A DNA stretch of 64,000 nucleotides from Cryobacterium sinapicolor (GTDB taxonomy: Bacteria > Actinomycetota > Actinomycetes > Actinomycetales > Microbacteriaceae): positions 1 to 64,000 of the forward strand of contig NZ_SOGQ01000086.1 in NCBI RefSeq assembly GCF_004403465.1, given 5' to 3'. Below, one piece after another: positions 43,305 through 52,590 of this stretch; the stretch's first letter is position 1; the number at the start of each line of letters is the position of its first letter. A program made the translations under genes and the position numbers. Under the pieces are notes generated by a model that saw only the letters and a program-made list of their open reading frames with translations, was not told the origin of the DNA and made no database searches.

Positions 43305-44399
43305 ATGTCGACGCCTGCACGCACGCCTCGCCGCTCCGGTATCCGGGGCGGCGAGACCGCCTCGGGGTGGCTCTTCACCGCCCCGATGATCATCCTGCTC
43401 GGCCTGTTCCTGGTCATCCCGGTGCTGATGGCCCTCTGGGTCAGCTTCTCCGACTGGAACGGCCGCGGCAGCCCCTTCGGCGGCACGGTGTCGTTCGTGG
43501 GCCTCGACAATTATTCCGCCCTGGTCGGCGGCGGCGGCCTGGCCGAACAGGACTTCGGCACTGCTCTGCGGAACAACGCCTGGTACGTCCTCCTGGTCGT
43601 GCCGATCCAGACCATGCTGTCGCTGCTGCTGGCCGTGCTGGTCAACCGGCAGATCCTGCGCGGCCGCGGCTTCTTCCGCACCGCGTTCTACTTTCCGTCG
43701 GTGACCAGCTCGGTGGCCATCACCGTGCTCTGGCTGTTCCTGTTCAGTGCCAGCGGCGCCGTCAACAAACTGCTCGCGTTCATCGGCGTCAACGGACCGA
43801 ACTGGTTCAACGACCCGAGCGGCGTGCTGCACAACCTCCTGGGAGCGTTCGGTGTCGAGACCGGCCCGGCCGCACTCACCGGCAACACGTTCCTCGGCAT
43901 CTCCTTCTGGGAGTGGCTCGCCGGGCCATCCGTGGCCATGAGCGCCTTCATCCTGATGGCCGTGTTCACCACCAGCGGCACGTTCATGCTGCTGTTCATC
44001 GCCGCGCTGCAGAACCTCAGCGGCGACGTCGTCGAGGCCGCCATGATGGACGGCGCCAATGGCTGGCAGCGGTTCTGGCGGGTCACCCTCCCCCAGCTGC
44101 GGCCGACGCTCTTCACCGTGCTCACCCTCGGCCTGATCGGTGCCTGGCAGGTCTTCGACCAGATCTACACCGGCACCCAGGGTGGGCCCGGCAAGACCAC
44201 GCTCACCCCGGCCTATCTCTCCTACCAGGCCGCGTTCACCAACCAGGCCTGGGGCCAGGGCGCCGCGATCGCCTTCATTTTGTTCGTGATCATCGTGGTC
44301 TTCACCCTGCTTCAGCGTTGGCTGCTGGCCGAACGCGGGGTCTCAGCCCGGCGGATGCGTCCGTATCTGCCGATCCCGACATCCGGAGGTTCGAAATGA
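43305..44399 (+). CDS. Sugar ABC transporter permease (MalF-type)
   Basis: A 364-residue permease starting six bases after the binding-protein stop. Helices include LFTAPMIILLGLFLVIPVLM and GAAIAFILFVIIVVFTLLQ. The EAA loop is VVEAAMMDGANGWQRFW, followed by RVTLPQLRPTLF. A long extracytoplasmic loop near residues 140-195 is typical of MalF-like subunits. Confidence 0.92.
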   Translation: MSTPARTPRRSGIRGGETASGWLFTAPMIILLGLFLVIPVLMALWVSFSDWNGRGSPFGGTVSFVGLDNYSALVGGGGLAEQDFGTALRNNAWYVLLVVPIQTMLSLLLAVLVNRQILRGRGFFRTAFYFPSVTSSVAITVLWLFLFSASGAVNKLLAFIGVNGPNWFNDPSGVLHNLLGAFGVETGPAALTGNTFLGISFWEWLAGPSVAMSAFILMAVFTTSGTFMLLFIAALQNLSGDVVEAAMMDGANGWQRFWRVTLPQLRPTLFTVLTLGLIGAWQVFDQIYTGTQGGPGKTTLTPAYLSYQAAFTNQAWGQGAAIAFILFVIIVVFTLLQRWLLAERGVSARRMRPYLPIPTSGGSK

Positions 44400-45304
44400 G
44401 CAGCACGGTGAAAACCCGCGAGCGCACCGTCTCCCCCTCCCGGCGCCTGCGCGCCCTGAGCCGGGAACAGCTGCCGAACCGCCAGGTCGCCGGCCGGTCG
44501 CTGCTCTACGCGATCCTGATCGTGCTCGCGGCCATCTACATCGCCCCGTTCCTGATTCAGGTTGCCACCTCGTTCAAGACGGATGGCGATGCCGCCAGCA
44601 ATCCCATGTCGCTTCTGCCGCAGACCTGGTCCACGGCCGCGTACGAGAGGTTGTTCCTCAACTCGGACTTCCCGGTCTGGTTCCAGAACTCCGCCATCGT
44701 CACGGTCTTCGTCACCCTCGGCCGTGTCTTCTTTAACTCCCTGGCCGGGTACGCCCTGGCCCGGTTGCATTTCCGGGGCCGCAATGTGATCTTCGCGCTG
44801 CTCATCGCCGTGATGAGCGTGCCCGGCGTCGTGCTCCTGATCCCCAAGTTCCTGGTGATCAACCAGCTCGGCATCTACGACACCTACGTGGCCATGATCG
44901 TGCCGTTGCTCACGGATGCCGCGGGCGTCTTCATCATGAAGAACTTCTTCGAGTCGATTCCGGCGAGTGTGGAGGAGCAGGCCCGCATCGACGGGGCCGG
45001 CACCTTCCGCGTGTTCTGGTCGATCGTGCTGCCGATGGCCCGGCCTGCCCTGGTAACCATCATCATCCTGTCGTTCCAGGGGTCGTGGAACGAGCTGTCG
45101 CACTTCATCGTCGCCACGCAGTCCCCCGAGTTGACGACGCTGACCAAGGGCGTGGCGTCACTGGCCTCCGGGCAGCTCAGCCAGGGCACGCAATACCCGC
45201 TCAAGCTGGCCGCGGCGGCGATCATGACCATCCCGGTCGCGGTGATGTTCTTCATCTTCCAGAAACGCATCATGAACACCACCGACGGGGCGGTGAAGGA
45301 GTAG
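44396..45304 (+). CDS. Sugar ABC transporter permease (MalG-type)
   Basis: A 302-residue permease whose ATG overlaps the preceding stop (ATGA) and has CCGGAGG eight bases upstream. Helices include LLYAILIVLAAIYIAPFLI and VIFALLIAVMSVPGVVLLI; the EAA loop is SVEEQARIDGAGTFRVFW. It completes the channel with the MalF-type partner. Confidence 0.92.
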   Translation: MSSTVKTRERTVSPSRRLRALSREQLPNRQVAGRSLLYAILIVLAAIYIAPFLIQVATSFKTDGDAASNPMSLLPQTWSTAAYERLFLNSDFPVWFQNSAIVTVFVTLGRVFFNSLAGYALARLHFRGRNVIFALLIAVMSVPGVVLLIPKFLVINQLGIYDTYVAMIVPLLTDAAGVFIMKNFFESIPASVEEQARIDGAGTFRVFWSIVLPMARPALVTIIILSFQGSWNELSHFIVATQSPELTTLTKGVASLASGQLSQGTQYPLKLAAAAIMTIPVAVMFFIFQKRIMNTTDGAVKE

Positions 45305-45395
45305 CCGGCCACGCCGGCGCCTCCCGTACCCCCGCTTTCCCTGTCCTTCTTTCCGCAGATCCGCACCACAACACCTCTGGAGTCCCACCTCACTC

Positions 45396-47528
45396 ATGCT
45401 CTCTCACCCCGTCCAGCCCTTGCTCCATGACTCCGCCATCGTTCTGGCGGCCCCCACCCAGGCCTGGTCGCGGTTTGACGGGCGGACGGACAAACCCATC
45501 CACGGGCTGTACCACGCGGACACCCGCGTTCTCTCCGGCTGGTCCCTGCTGATCGGCGGCCGGGCCGGCGAGCCGATCGGACACGCCCAGCGCGGAGTGG
45601 GAGCGGTCACCTTCACGTCGCTGCTGCGCCACCTCGACGACCGCACCGCCGACCCGCGGCTGCGGCTCGAGGTCACCCGCACGGTCACCGCGGGGCGCCT
45701 CTCCGAGCGGATCGTGATCAGCTCGGGACTGGGGCAGGCGCTCGACACGACCGTGTCCGTGCGCCTGACGCCCGATTTCGCCGATATGCAGACCGTGAAG
45801 GCCGGCCTCGCGGGGGCGGCCGAGCGCGTGGCTTTCGGGGGCGCGGGCCTGCCCGCGGCACCGGATGTCGCCGTCACGGAGGCGAGCGGCGGCATCCGTC
45901 TGTCGACTGCCACCGTGTCGGCGCTGGTGGCTGTCAGCGGCGACGGGGTGCTGGCCGGGTCGGCCACCTCTGGGGCAGTCGACCCCGAGGTCACCGGCAC
46001 CGAGGACACCGGCACCGAGGACACCGGCACCGAGGACACCGGCACCGAGGTCGCCGGCACCGAGGTCACCGGCACCTGGTCGGTCACGGTGCCCGCGAAG
46101 GGCAGCGTCGCCGTGGAGTGGTCCGTCGAGATCGCGCACGCGGCGACCGTGGTGCAGGGCGCGTCCGGGCTGCCGGAGTGGTCGGGCGTGTCGGTTCGCT
46201 CCGGCGACGCGCGCCTCGGCCGCTGGGTGGCGCGCGCGCTCGACGACCTGACCGGCCTGCGGATGGCCACCCGCGAGAGTCCGGACGAGCCGTTCCTGGC
46301 CGCCGGCGCACCCTGGTTCTTCACCCTTTTCGGCCGGGATTCGCTGTGGGCGGCGCGCTTCCTGCTGCCCCTCGGCACCGAGATCGCGGGCTCCACGCTG
46401 CGCCTGCTCGCGCAGCTGCAGGGCACCAAGAGCGACACCGAGACGGCTGAGCAGCCCGGCAAGATCATGCACGAGTTGCGTCCCGACGTGTTCTCGATGC
46501 CGGGCGAGAGCCTGTCGCTGCCGCCGCTGTACTACGGAACCGTCGACGCCACCCCGCTCTGGATCTGCCTGCTGCGCGACGCCTACCGGTGGGGTCTGGC
46601 CACCGACGAGGTCGAGGCCCTGCTGCCTGCGCTCGAGGCGGCCCTCGGCTGGATGCGCGACTTCGGCGACAGTGACGGCGACGGGTTCCTCGAATACGTC
46701 GACATCACCGGCCACGGCCTCGCGAACCAGGGCTGGAAGGACTCCGGCGACTCCATCCAGTGGCGCGACGGCAGCCTCGCCGACGGCCCGATCGCCCTCT
46801 GCGAGGTGCAGGCGTACGCCTACGAGGCGTATATCGGCGGTGCCGACCTGCTCGACGCGTTCAACCGGCCCGGCGGCGACACCTGGCGTGCCCGGGCGGA
46901 AGCCCTCCAGACCCGGTTCCGGGAGTCGTTCTGGATCGACTCGCCGGCCGGCCGCTACCCGGCCGTCGCCCTCGACGCCTTCAAGCGTCCCATCGACACC
47001 GTGACCAGCAACATCGGCCACCTGCTCGGAACCGGGCTGCTCTCCGCGGAGGAGTCCGCCCTCGTCGCCGCCCGGCTCGTGTCCCCGGAACTGAACTCCG
47101 GCTACGGCCTCCGCACCATGTCGACGGACTCGGTCGGCTACTGGCCGCTGAGCTACCACGGCGGCTCGGTCTGGACCCACGACACCGCGATCGCGATCGC
47201 CGGACTGGGACGCGCCGGATTCGGCGCCGAGGCCGGCAGCCTGATCGAGGGGCTGCTCGCCGCGGCCGAATCGTTCGACTACCGCCTGCCGGAGCTGCAC
47301 TCCGGCGACGCGTCCGGCCTGGTCGCGGCGGCGGTGCCCTACCCGGCCGCCTGCCGCCCGCAGGCCTGGTCCGCGGCGGCGGCCGTGTCCGTGCTCGGCA
47401 CCGTGCTCGGTCTGGAACCCGATCCGGTCACCGGCCGTGTCACCTCCACCCCGATCACCCCCGCCGTCGTCGGCGACGTCACCGTGCGCGGCCTCCACAC
47501 CCCGCTGGTCTCGGCCCCGGTCCGCTAG
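45396..47528 (+). CDS. Glycogen-debranching-type glycosidase (amylo-alpha-1,6-glucosidase-like)
   Basis: A 710-residue protein. The N-terminal beta domain (HGLYHADTRVLSGWSLLIGG) matches the debranching-enzyme N-terminal family; the C-terminal part is an (alpha/alpha)6 barrel with APWFFTLFGRDSLWAARFLL, DGDGFLEYVD, LANQGWKDSGDSIQWRDG and YWPLSYHGGSVWTHDTAIAI. The GRDS and GWKDS motifs supply likely acidic residues. No signal peptide is seen, so it should act on imported oligosaccharides. A 15-bp in-frame repeat codes for GTEDTGTEDTGTED between the domains. The gene is 91 bases after the permease and probably belongs to its operon. The exact bond cut is uncertain. Confidence 0.85.
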   Translation: MLSHPVQPLLHDSAIVLAAPTQAWSRFDGRTDKPIHGLYHADTRVLSGWSLLIGGRAGEPIGHAQRGVGAVTFTSLLRHLDDRTADPRLRLEVTRTVTAGRLSERIVISSGLGQALDTTVSVRLTPDFADMQTVKAGLAGAAERVAFGGAGLPAAPDVAVTEASGGIRLSTATVSALVAVSGDGVLAGSATSGAVDPEVTGTEDTGTEDTGTEDTGTEVAGTEVTGTWSVTVPAKGSVAVEWSVEIAHAATVVQGASGLPEWSGVSVRSGDARLGRWVARALDDLTGLRMATRESPDEPFLAAGAPWFFTLFGRDSLWAARFLLPLGTEIAGSTLRLLAQLQGTKSDTETAEQPGKIMHELRPDVFSMPGESLSLPPLYYGTVDATPLWICLLRDAYRWGLATDEVEALLPALEAALGWMRDFGDSDGDGFLEYVDITGHGLANQGWKDSGDSIQWRDGSLADGPIALCEVQAYAYEAYIGGADLLDAFNRPGGDTWRARAEALQTRFRESFWIDSPAGRYPAVALDAFKRPIDTVTSNIGHLLGTGLLSAEESALVAARLVSPELNSGYGLRTMSTDSVGYWPLSYHGGSVWTHDTAIAIAGLGRAGFGAEAGSLIEGLLAAAESFDYRLPELHSGDASGLVAAAVPYPAACRPQAWSAAAAVSVLGTVLGLEPDPVTGRVTSTPITPAVVGDVTVRGLHTPLVSAPVR
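45986..46077 (+). repeat. 15-bp in-frame tandem repeat in the debranching-type gene
   Basis: Six units of ACCGGCACCGAGGAC code for (T)GTED/GTEV repeats, probably in a surface loop between the N-terminal beta domain and the catalytic barrel. Confidence 0.9.
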
Positions 47529-47585
47529 CTGTACCCGGCCAGGGGGCTGGCAGCCTGGCTACCGCTGACTGACCGGCCACGTGTG

Positions 47586-47711
47586 TGGCCAACTCAGGAG
47601 ATTCCGGGGAGCGGTGGCTGCGCCCCCGCAGAGTTCCGCGTGTTCCTGCGGAGTTCTGCGGAGTTCTGCGGGGGCTGCCGCACCATCCGCAGGATTCTCC
47701 TGAATTGGCCC
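47586..47711. repeat. Inverted repeat family B, diverged copy 3
   Basis: The arms GGCCAACTCAGGAGA and TCTCCTGAATTGGCC match at 14 of 15 positions; the AACTCAGGAGA core is that of the copies at 33756 and 33948. The spacer is different and contains its own repeats (TGCGGAGTTC). It lies between two convergent genes. Confidence 0.83.
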
Positions 47712-47719
47712 CCGATGAG

Positions 47720-47765
47720 CGAACCAACCGAACCAACCGAACCGACCGAACCGACCGAGCCGAGC
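47720..47765. repeat. 9-bp tandem repeat (CGAACCAAC/CGAACCGAC)
   Basis: About five copies of a nonamer, first CGAACCAAC then CGAACCGAC, follow the family B element and end before the monooxygenase stop codon. Confidence 0.85.
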
Positions 47766-47802
47766 GCGCACCCCGACCGAGCCCGGTCGGACCGGCGGCG
47801 GA

Positions 47803-49821
47803 CTACAGCCAGCGCATGGTGAAGGCCCGGGCGAGCACGGCGCTGGCGGGCGGCACCGCCAGGGTGCGCACGAGCCCGTTCCGCGCGCGCAGCCGCAGCC
47901 CCTCCACCGGACCGCCCATCGCCATGTTGAAACCGGCCTGCCGGGCGGCCATCCGGGCGCTGCGCCGACGGCGGCGGTCGTAGTCCCGGAGCACGCTGGT
48001 AGCGGCATCCGGTTCCCGCAGCGCCCGTTCCAGCGCCGGGGCCAGCTGCAGGGCGTCGAGCCAGCCGAGGTTCATCCCCTGCCCGCCGATCGGGCTGATC
48101 TGGTGCCCCGCATCGCCGACGAGCACGACCCGTCCGGCCACGAGACTGGTCGCGAGGCGCTGCTGCACCGAGAAGGCGCTGGCCGCGGCGGTCGTCGGAG
48201 GCAGCTGCGTGCCGGTGCGGGCACGGATGAGCGCAGCCAGGTCGCCGGACGTCGCATCCGTCAGCAGGGTCGGAGTCATGGCCACCCAGCGGCGCCGGCC
48301 TCCGGGCAGCGGGAAGGACTCGACCACTCCGTCCCGCTCGAAGTAGAGCACGGCCTCCCCGAGATACTCCCCCGTGTCGGGGTAGTCACTCATCAGATAC
48401 GTCTCACCGCCAGTGCGCGCCGTGCAGCGGATGCCGAGCAGGTCGCGCACGAGACTGCGGGCGCCGTCCGCTGCCACCACATAGCGAGCTTCGAGAGTCT
48501 CGCCGGACGGCATGCCGTCCGCGACCGTCTCGACCGCGACCCGATCGCCCCGGTCGGACACCCCGGTCACGGTGATGCCGCCGCGCAGCCGACCGGGTGC
48601 GAGTTCGGCGAGCCGCGCGCGCAGCACGGCCTCGGTCTCGGACTGCGGCAGCGAGATCACGCTTTGCATCCGGTCGGTGGTCGCGCTGAACGCCAGCCGG
48701 CCCAGCGTGCGCCCATCCGAGCGCACCACACCGCCGCGGATCCGGACCGCCCGGTCGAGCACCTCTTCCGCCACCCCGAGCTGCTCCAACGCCCGCAAGG
48801 ACGGCGGGTGGATGCCGATGGCCCGAGACCGCAGCGAGGGCTCGGCCCGCTGCTCGAGCACCTCCACGTCGACGCCGCGCACCGCGAGAAGCCCGGCGAG
48901 CAAGATGCCCACCGGTCCCCCGCCGACCACGATCACCTCCCGCATCCGCGGCCCCGAGCCAAGCGGATTGTTGGCCGCTGCTTCCCACGTCCGCTCCCGC
49001 TCCCGTCCGTGCCCGTGCCCGTGCCCGTGCCCGCCAGCATCCGCCTCGGCAGGGACAGAAGCATCGGACACCGCGGCCGTCCGCGCCTCCCAGCGCAGCA
49101 CGAGGCGCGACGGATGCTCACGCGTCACCTGCCACCCGGGCGGCACCGCAGCGCGAAGCTCCCGGGCCGTGAAACTGCGGCGAATGGAGGTGAGCCCGTC
49201 GTCGCGGATGAACGACCGGCGAAAGAACGGCCAGGTGCCGAGCCCGAACCCGAGGTACCCGAACCGGCTGCGTTCGATGTCGGCGTGCAGCACCCGCCGC
49301 GCAGCGAGCCGCTCCGAGTCGGCGAGCAGCCCGCCGAGCTGTTCGCCGGTGAGGTGGTGCAGCACATGGTTGGAGACGACGAAGTCGAATCGATGCCCCT
49401 CGTCGACGAGGTCCGAGCTGAGCGCCCGCCGAAACCGGAGTCCGGGCAGCGGAGGCAGGCCGGTCGCGTAGGCGTGCGCGCGGGCATCCGGGTCGACGGC
49501 CGTGATGTTCAGGCGCAGGCCGTCCCGGGCGGCCCAGCGGGCCAGCGACCGCGCCACGTCCCCGCCGCCGCAGCCGACGTCGAGCAGCGTGCTCTCCCTG
49601 GTGCTCGACAGTGCCGGCCGGATGTCACGGCGGTACATCCCGCGCCACCCCGACACCACGGCGTTCACAAACCGGAAGTTCGCGTAGGTGCTGGCGAGTT
49701 TGCCGGGGTCGCAGTCGGGGTCGTCCATGAGTTCGACGGCGTCGATCGCGCGCCGGTCCAGTGACGGCAAGCGCGGTGACGGCAGACGCGGTGACTTGCC
49801 ACGCAGCGACGGGATGCCCAC
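47803..49821 (-). CDS. Fusion of a class I methyltransferase and a FAD monooxygenase
   Basis: One uninterrupted 672-residue frame holds two enzymes. Residues about 1-240 are a SAM methyltransferase (ELMDDPDCD, LLDVGCGGGDVARSLA, DFVVSNHVLHHLTGEQL). Residues about 295-672 are a group A flavin monooxygenase (VIVVGGGPVGILLAGLLA, the second FAD site VVLVGDAGHQISPIGGQGMN, and the DG motif in YVVAADGARSLVRDLLG). The linker is repeat-derived (GGHGHGHGHGRERER). The gene begins five bases after the type III PKS stop, so both activities probably tailor the PKS product by methylation and ring hydroxylation. These are usually separate genes next to type III PKS. The start is GTG 49821. Confidence 0.87.
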   Translation of the reverse strand: MGIPSLRGKSPRLPSPRLPSLDRRAIDAVELMDDPDCDPGKLASTYANFRFVNAVVSGWRGMYRRDIRPALSSTRESTLLDVGCGGGDVARSLARWAARDGLRLNITAVDPDARAHAYATGLPPLPGLRFRRALSSDLVDEGHRFDFVVSNHVLHHLTGEQLGGLLADSERLAARRVLHADIERSRFGYLGFGLGTWPFFRRSFIRDDGLTSIRRSFTARELRAAVPPGWQVTREHPSRLVLRWEARTAAVSDASVPAEADAGGHGHGHGHGRERERTWEAAANNPLGSGPRMREVIVVGGGPVGILLAGLLAVRGVDVEVLEQRAEPSLRSRAIGIHPPSLRALEQLGVAEEVLDRAVRIRGGVVRSDGRTLGRLAFSATTDRMQSVISLPQSETEAVLRARLAELAPGRLRGGITVTGVSDRGDRVAVETVADGMPSGETLEARYVVAADGARSLVRDLLGIRCTARTGGETYLMSDYPDTGEYLGEAVLYFERDGVVESFPLPGGRRRWVAMTPTLLTDATSGDLAALIRARTGTQLPPTTAAASAFSVQQRLATSLVAGRVVLVGDAGHQISPIGGQGMNLGWLDALQLAPALERALREPDAATSVLRDYDRRRRRSARMAARQAGFNMAMGGPVEGLRLRARNGLVRTLAVPPASAVLARAFTMRWL

Positions 49822-49826
49822 GCCCG

Positions 49827-51107
49827 CTACCCGGCGGCGACGGTCATCAGCCCGGTTTCGACCGTGAGCCCCGGGCCGAACGCCATCGCGCAGACCCGCT
49901 CGCCGTCATCCGTGGCCGGGGCGTCGAGGATCGCCTTGAGCACGAACAGGATCGTCGCGCTGCTCATGTTGCCGTAGTTGCGCAGGGTCTCCCGCGAGGG
50001 CACCAGCTGCGCCTCACTGAGTCCGAGTTTCGCCTCGGTCTTGTCCAGGATGCTGCGTCCGCCCGGGTGGATCGCCCAGTGCGCGATCGCGGTCGCCGGT
50101 GTCGCCGGCGGGGTCGGGGCCGCAACCGGTGCGACCAGGGTCGCGACCGACCCGGCCGACACACCCGCCGACACACCCGCCGGCACTCCGGCGGAAACGA
50201 GCGGCGCCACCCCGGCCTGCACTCCGGGCGGTGCCGGCGACGGAGCCAGTGCGGCGGTGAGCGCGGCGTCCCGGGCGAAGAGCGGGGCGAGCGCCCCCTC
50301 GATGTGCTGGTCGATGATGTGCGGCACGTAGGTGCTGAGGATCATCTCGAACCCCTCGTCGCCGATCTTCCACGCCATGTCCCCCTCGCCGATGGGGGTG
50401 ATCACGGTCTCGAACAGGTCGAGGTTGAGGGCCTTCTCGTCTGCCGCGGGGGCGCGGGAGCTCACGATGCCGGCGGCCGCGCCATCCGAGAACAGCGAGG
50501 AGGCCACGATGGTGTCGGGGTCGTCCGAGGTACGCAGATGCAGGGAACACAGCTCGGCGCTCACGACCAGCACGACGGCGTTCGGGTCGGCGTCGACGAA
50601 CTGCTTCGCCGTTCGCAGGGCGGGCATCGACGCGTAGCAGCCCATGAATCCCAGGTGATAGCGCTGGGTCGCGGGGTTCAGGCCCAGCTCGCGCACCAAC
50701 ATGTAATCCGGCCCCGGTGCGTAGAACCCGGTGCACGACACGGTCACCACATGCGTGATGTCCGCCGCCGCGATACCGGGGCACGCCGCGAGGGCCCGCC
50801 GCCCGGCCTCGACGAACAGCTTCGTCGCCTCAACGATGTAGAGCTCGTTGCGCACCCGGGTGCTCGGCTTGAGCAGCTCCTGCGTGGCGGCGTCGAAGAA
50901 CTGGGGATCGGGCGACGCCCCGTCGAGGGTGAGCTCGTCGATGACGGTGTGCCGGGTGTCGATCCCGGACAGGTTGAACGACGCGTTCACCAGACGTTGG
51001 GCCAGACGGCTGAGTCCCGGCTGGGCGGCGAAGACGTCGCGCACCTGATCCTGGATCAGTACTGTCGGGGGGACCACGGTCTGGAGCGCTCTGAGAGTGA
51101 CGGACAT
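49827..51107 (-). CDS. Type III polyketide synthase
   Basis: A 426-residue chalcone-synthase-like enzyme that extends an acyl starter with malonyl units and cyclises it. The catalytic triad is intact: Cys125 (VSCTGFYAPGPDY), His347 (WAIHPGGRSILD) and Asn380 (RNYGNMSSAT). FSDGAAAGIV and GFMGCYASMPALRTA are family-typical. A 50-residue Ala/Pro/Gly/Val insertion (about 289-340, VSAGVPAGVSAGVSAGS) precedes the catalytic His. With the downstream methyltransferase-monooxygenase it recalls Streptomyces srsABC, which makes methylated alkylresorcinol quinones; the product here is inferred. ATG 51107 is chosen for MSVTLRALQTVVPP and GGGGG upstream. Confidence 0.92.
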   Translation of the reverse strand: MSVTLRALQTVVPPTVLIQDQVRDVFAAQPGLSRLAQRLVNASFNLSGIDTRHTVIDELTLDGASPDPQFFDAATQELLKPSTRVRNELYIVEATKLFVEAGRRALAACPGIAAADITHVVTVSCTGFYAPGPDYMLVRELGLNPATQRYHLGFMGCYASMPALRTAKQFVDADPNAVVLVVSAELCSLHLRTSDDPDTIVASSLFSDGAAAGIVSSRAPAADEKALNLDLFETVITPIGEGDMAWKIGDEGFEMILSTYVPHIIDQHIEGALAPLFARDAALTAALAPSPAPPGVQAGVAPLVSAGVPAGVSAGVSAGSVATLVAPVAAPTPPATPATAIAHWAIHPGGRSILDKTEAKLGLSEAQLVPSRETLRNYGNMSSATILFVLKAILDAPATDDGERVCAMAFGPGLTVETGLMTVAAG

Positions 51108-51162
51108 AGCCCCCAGTGTTACACGCGGGCCCGGCCCGGCACACCCTGAAAACACCGTCAGA

Positions 51163-52029
51163 TCAGGGCAGCGGGGCAAACAGACGGATGCCCGTGAGCC
51201 CGATTCCGAGCCCCGCGGCGACGATCGCGGTGACGCCGCCGATGTAGGCGATGAGGGTTCCCGGGGTGTCCCCGAACGCGCGGAAGTAGGTGACCAGGAA
51301 CGCGGCGACTGCGACCACGGCGAATGGAATCAGGATACGCAGCTGCAGACGGTCGACCCCGGGCGGGCGCGCGTTCTTCCCACCGAGCGATGCGACGCCT
51401 CTGGACCACGGCCCGCGGGTCAGCACAAGCCCGGCCACGCAGCCCCAGAGCGCCACGACGAGCAGCGCCGCGATGACGTCACTGGGACGATGCCAGCCGT
51501 TCGCGAGCGTGGCCACCCCGGCCAGGATGGCGAACCCGGATCCGCCGAGGGCTGCGAGACCGCGCGTGCGGGGACTCGCGACCAGGAATACAGCGAGAGC
51601 GGATGCCGCCGCCACCGTTGTATGCCCCGAGGGGAATGAATTGCCGTCGTAGCCCTCCACGCCGAGGTCCGGCCGGGTCAGGAGAATCATTTTCAACAGT
51701 TGCGTGCTCACGACGGCGGCTAGAGCCGCCCCGAAGGCCACGATCAGGGTCTTGCCGTTGCGCCGCACGACGGTCACGACCCCGGTGAGCAGCAACCCGA
51801 CGATGACGGAGACCAGCGGAACGGCATCCAACAGCTCCTGTGCGAGCGGCGTGACGCTGCGGCGTCCGAACTCGGCGCCGTCGAAGGCGAGCTGGTCCAT
51901 CGCCTGGCCGGAGAGGGTGCGCACGAAGTAAAGGTAGAGCCCGGCGAAGAGAATGATCGCGGCGAACGCCGCCACCAGATAGCGAACGGGGCTGATCGTC
52001 GAAGAGGTGCGCACGGTATAGCTTCGCAC
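51163..52029 (-). CDS. PAP2-family membrane phosphatase
   Basis: A 288-residue polytopic membrane protein. The three phosphatase motifs are KMILLTRPD, NSFPSGHTT and GWHRPSDVIAA, so it should dephosphorylate a lipid phosphate or pyrophosphate at the membrane. Helices include YLVAAFAAIILFAGLYLYFV and VSVIVGLLLTGVVTVV. GTG 52029 (VRSYTVRTSS) is the likely start; GTG 52014 is an alternative, and a longer frame to 52140 would run into the divergent small gene. It is 55 bases upstream of the PKS on the same strand and could be part of that transcript. Confidence 0.82.
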   Translation of the reverse strand: MRSYTVRTSSTISPVRYLVAAFAAIILFAGLYLYFVRTLSGQAMDQLAFDGAEFGRRSVTPLAQELLDAVPLVSVIVGLLLTGVVTVVRRNGKTLIVAFGAALAAVVSTQLLKMILLTRPDLGVEGYDGNSFPSGHTTVAAASALAVFLVASPRTRGLAALGGSGFAILAGVATLANGWHRPSDVIAALLVVALWGCVAGLVLTRGPWSRGVASLGGKNARPPGVDRLQLRILIPFAVVAVAAFLVTYFRAFGDTPGTLIAYIGGVTAIVAAGLGIGLTGIRLFAPLP

Positions 52030-52076
52030 GCGACGGCACGGTTGACTCCGTTCGGCATCGGCGTAGCTTTTCGAGA

Positions 52077-52292
52077 ATGGTCGCAAGAAAGCGTGGGCAG
52101 GCACGGGCCGCCCGAAAAGAGCGTCGGCAGCGTGAGGCACAGATCGGTGGTTTCACCGGTCTGGAGGGAGACTTCGAGGCGGAACGGCGTCGCGCCGCCG
52201 CGGCGGCCCATGAGCAGACCGAGCCCTACGAGGACGACAGCCTCGACAAGCCGGTCTTCCCCGATTCGACCTCTGGGCTGACTCACCCGTAG
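52077..52292 (+). CDS. Small charged hypothetical protein (71 aa)
   Basis: A 71-residue protein with a very basic N-terminal half ([20 protein letters not shown]) and an acidic C-terminal half ([14 protein letters not shown]). No family is recognised. It is divergent from the PAP2 gene. The ribosome site is weak (GAGA). A minus-strand frame over 52153-52416 competes with it, so confidence is modest. Confidence 0.45.
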   Translation: MVARKRGQARAARKERRQREAQIGGFTGLEGDFEAERRRAAAAAHEQTEPYEDDSLDKPVFPDSTSGLTHP

Positions 52293-52590
52293 TGATTTTC
52301 GCCTCTTCGCTGAGCGCGAACACATCGGTACCGTCAGCCGATTGCAGAGCGGGGCGGGCGCGCCGGACCGGGGTCAAGGCCTCGACCGTGCAGCCGTTGC
52401 AGGTGAAGGAGAGCACGACGAGGATCCAGTCCTGATCAGCGATGAGGGCGGGCCCGGAGGGTACCCCCCGTGCGACCCTTCACTGTGTTCGCCTGCCATT
52501 CACCCACGGTTCAGCCCCTGCTGCTCAAATAATCAGAGTAGAGTCAGCGAACTCATCGAAGAGTTCTTAGCCCCAACGAATGGATGCTCC
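52293..52590. other. Intergenic region with no firm gene
   Basis: About 300 bases upstream of the phosphoesterase. The last 60 bases are A/T-richer (CTCAAATAATCAGAGTAGAG) and probably contain its promoter. A minus-strand frame here begins with a CxxC pattern (FTCNGC) but has no other support. Confidence 0.4.

Noticed and set aside
52153-52416. Minus-strand 87-codon frame starting with FTCNGC
   Set aside because: A single CxxC and a weak start are not enough; its second half is an Arg-rich shadow of the plus-strand small gene.
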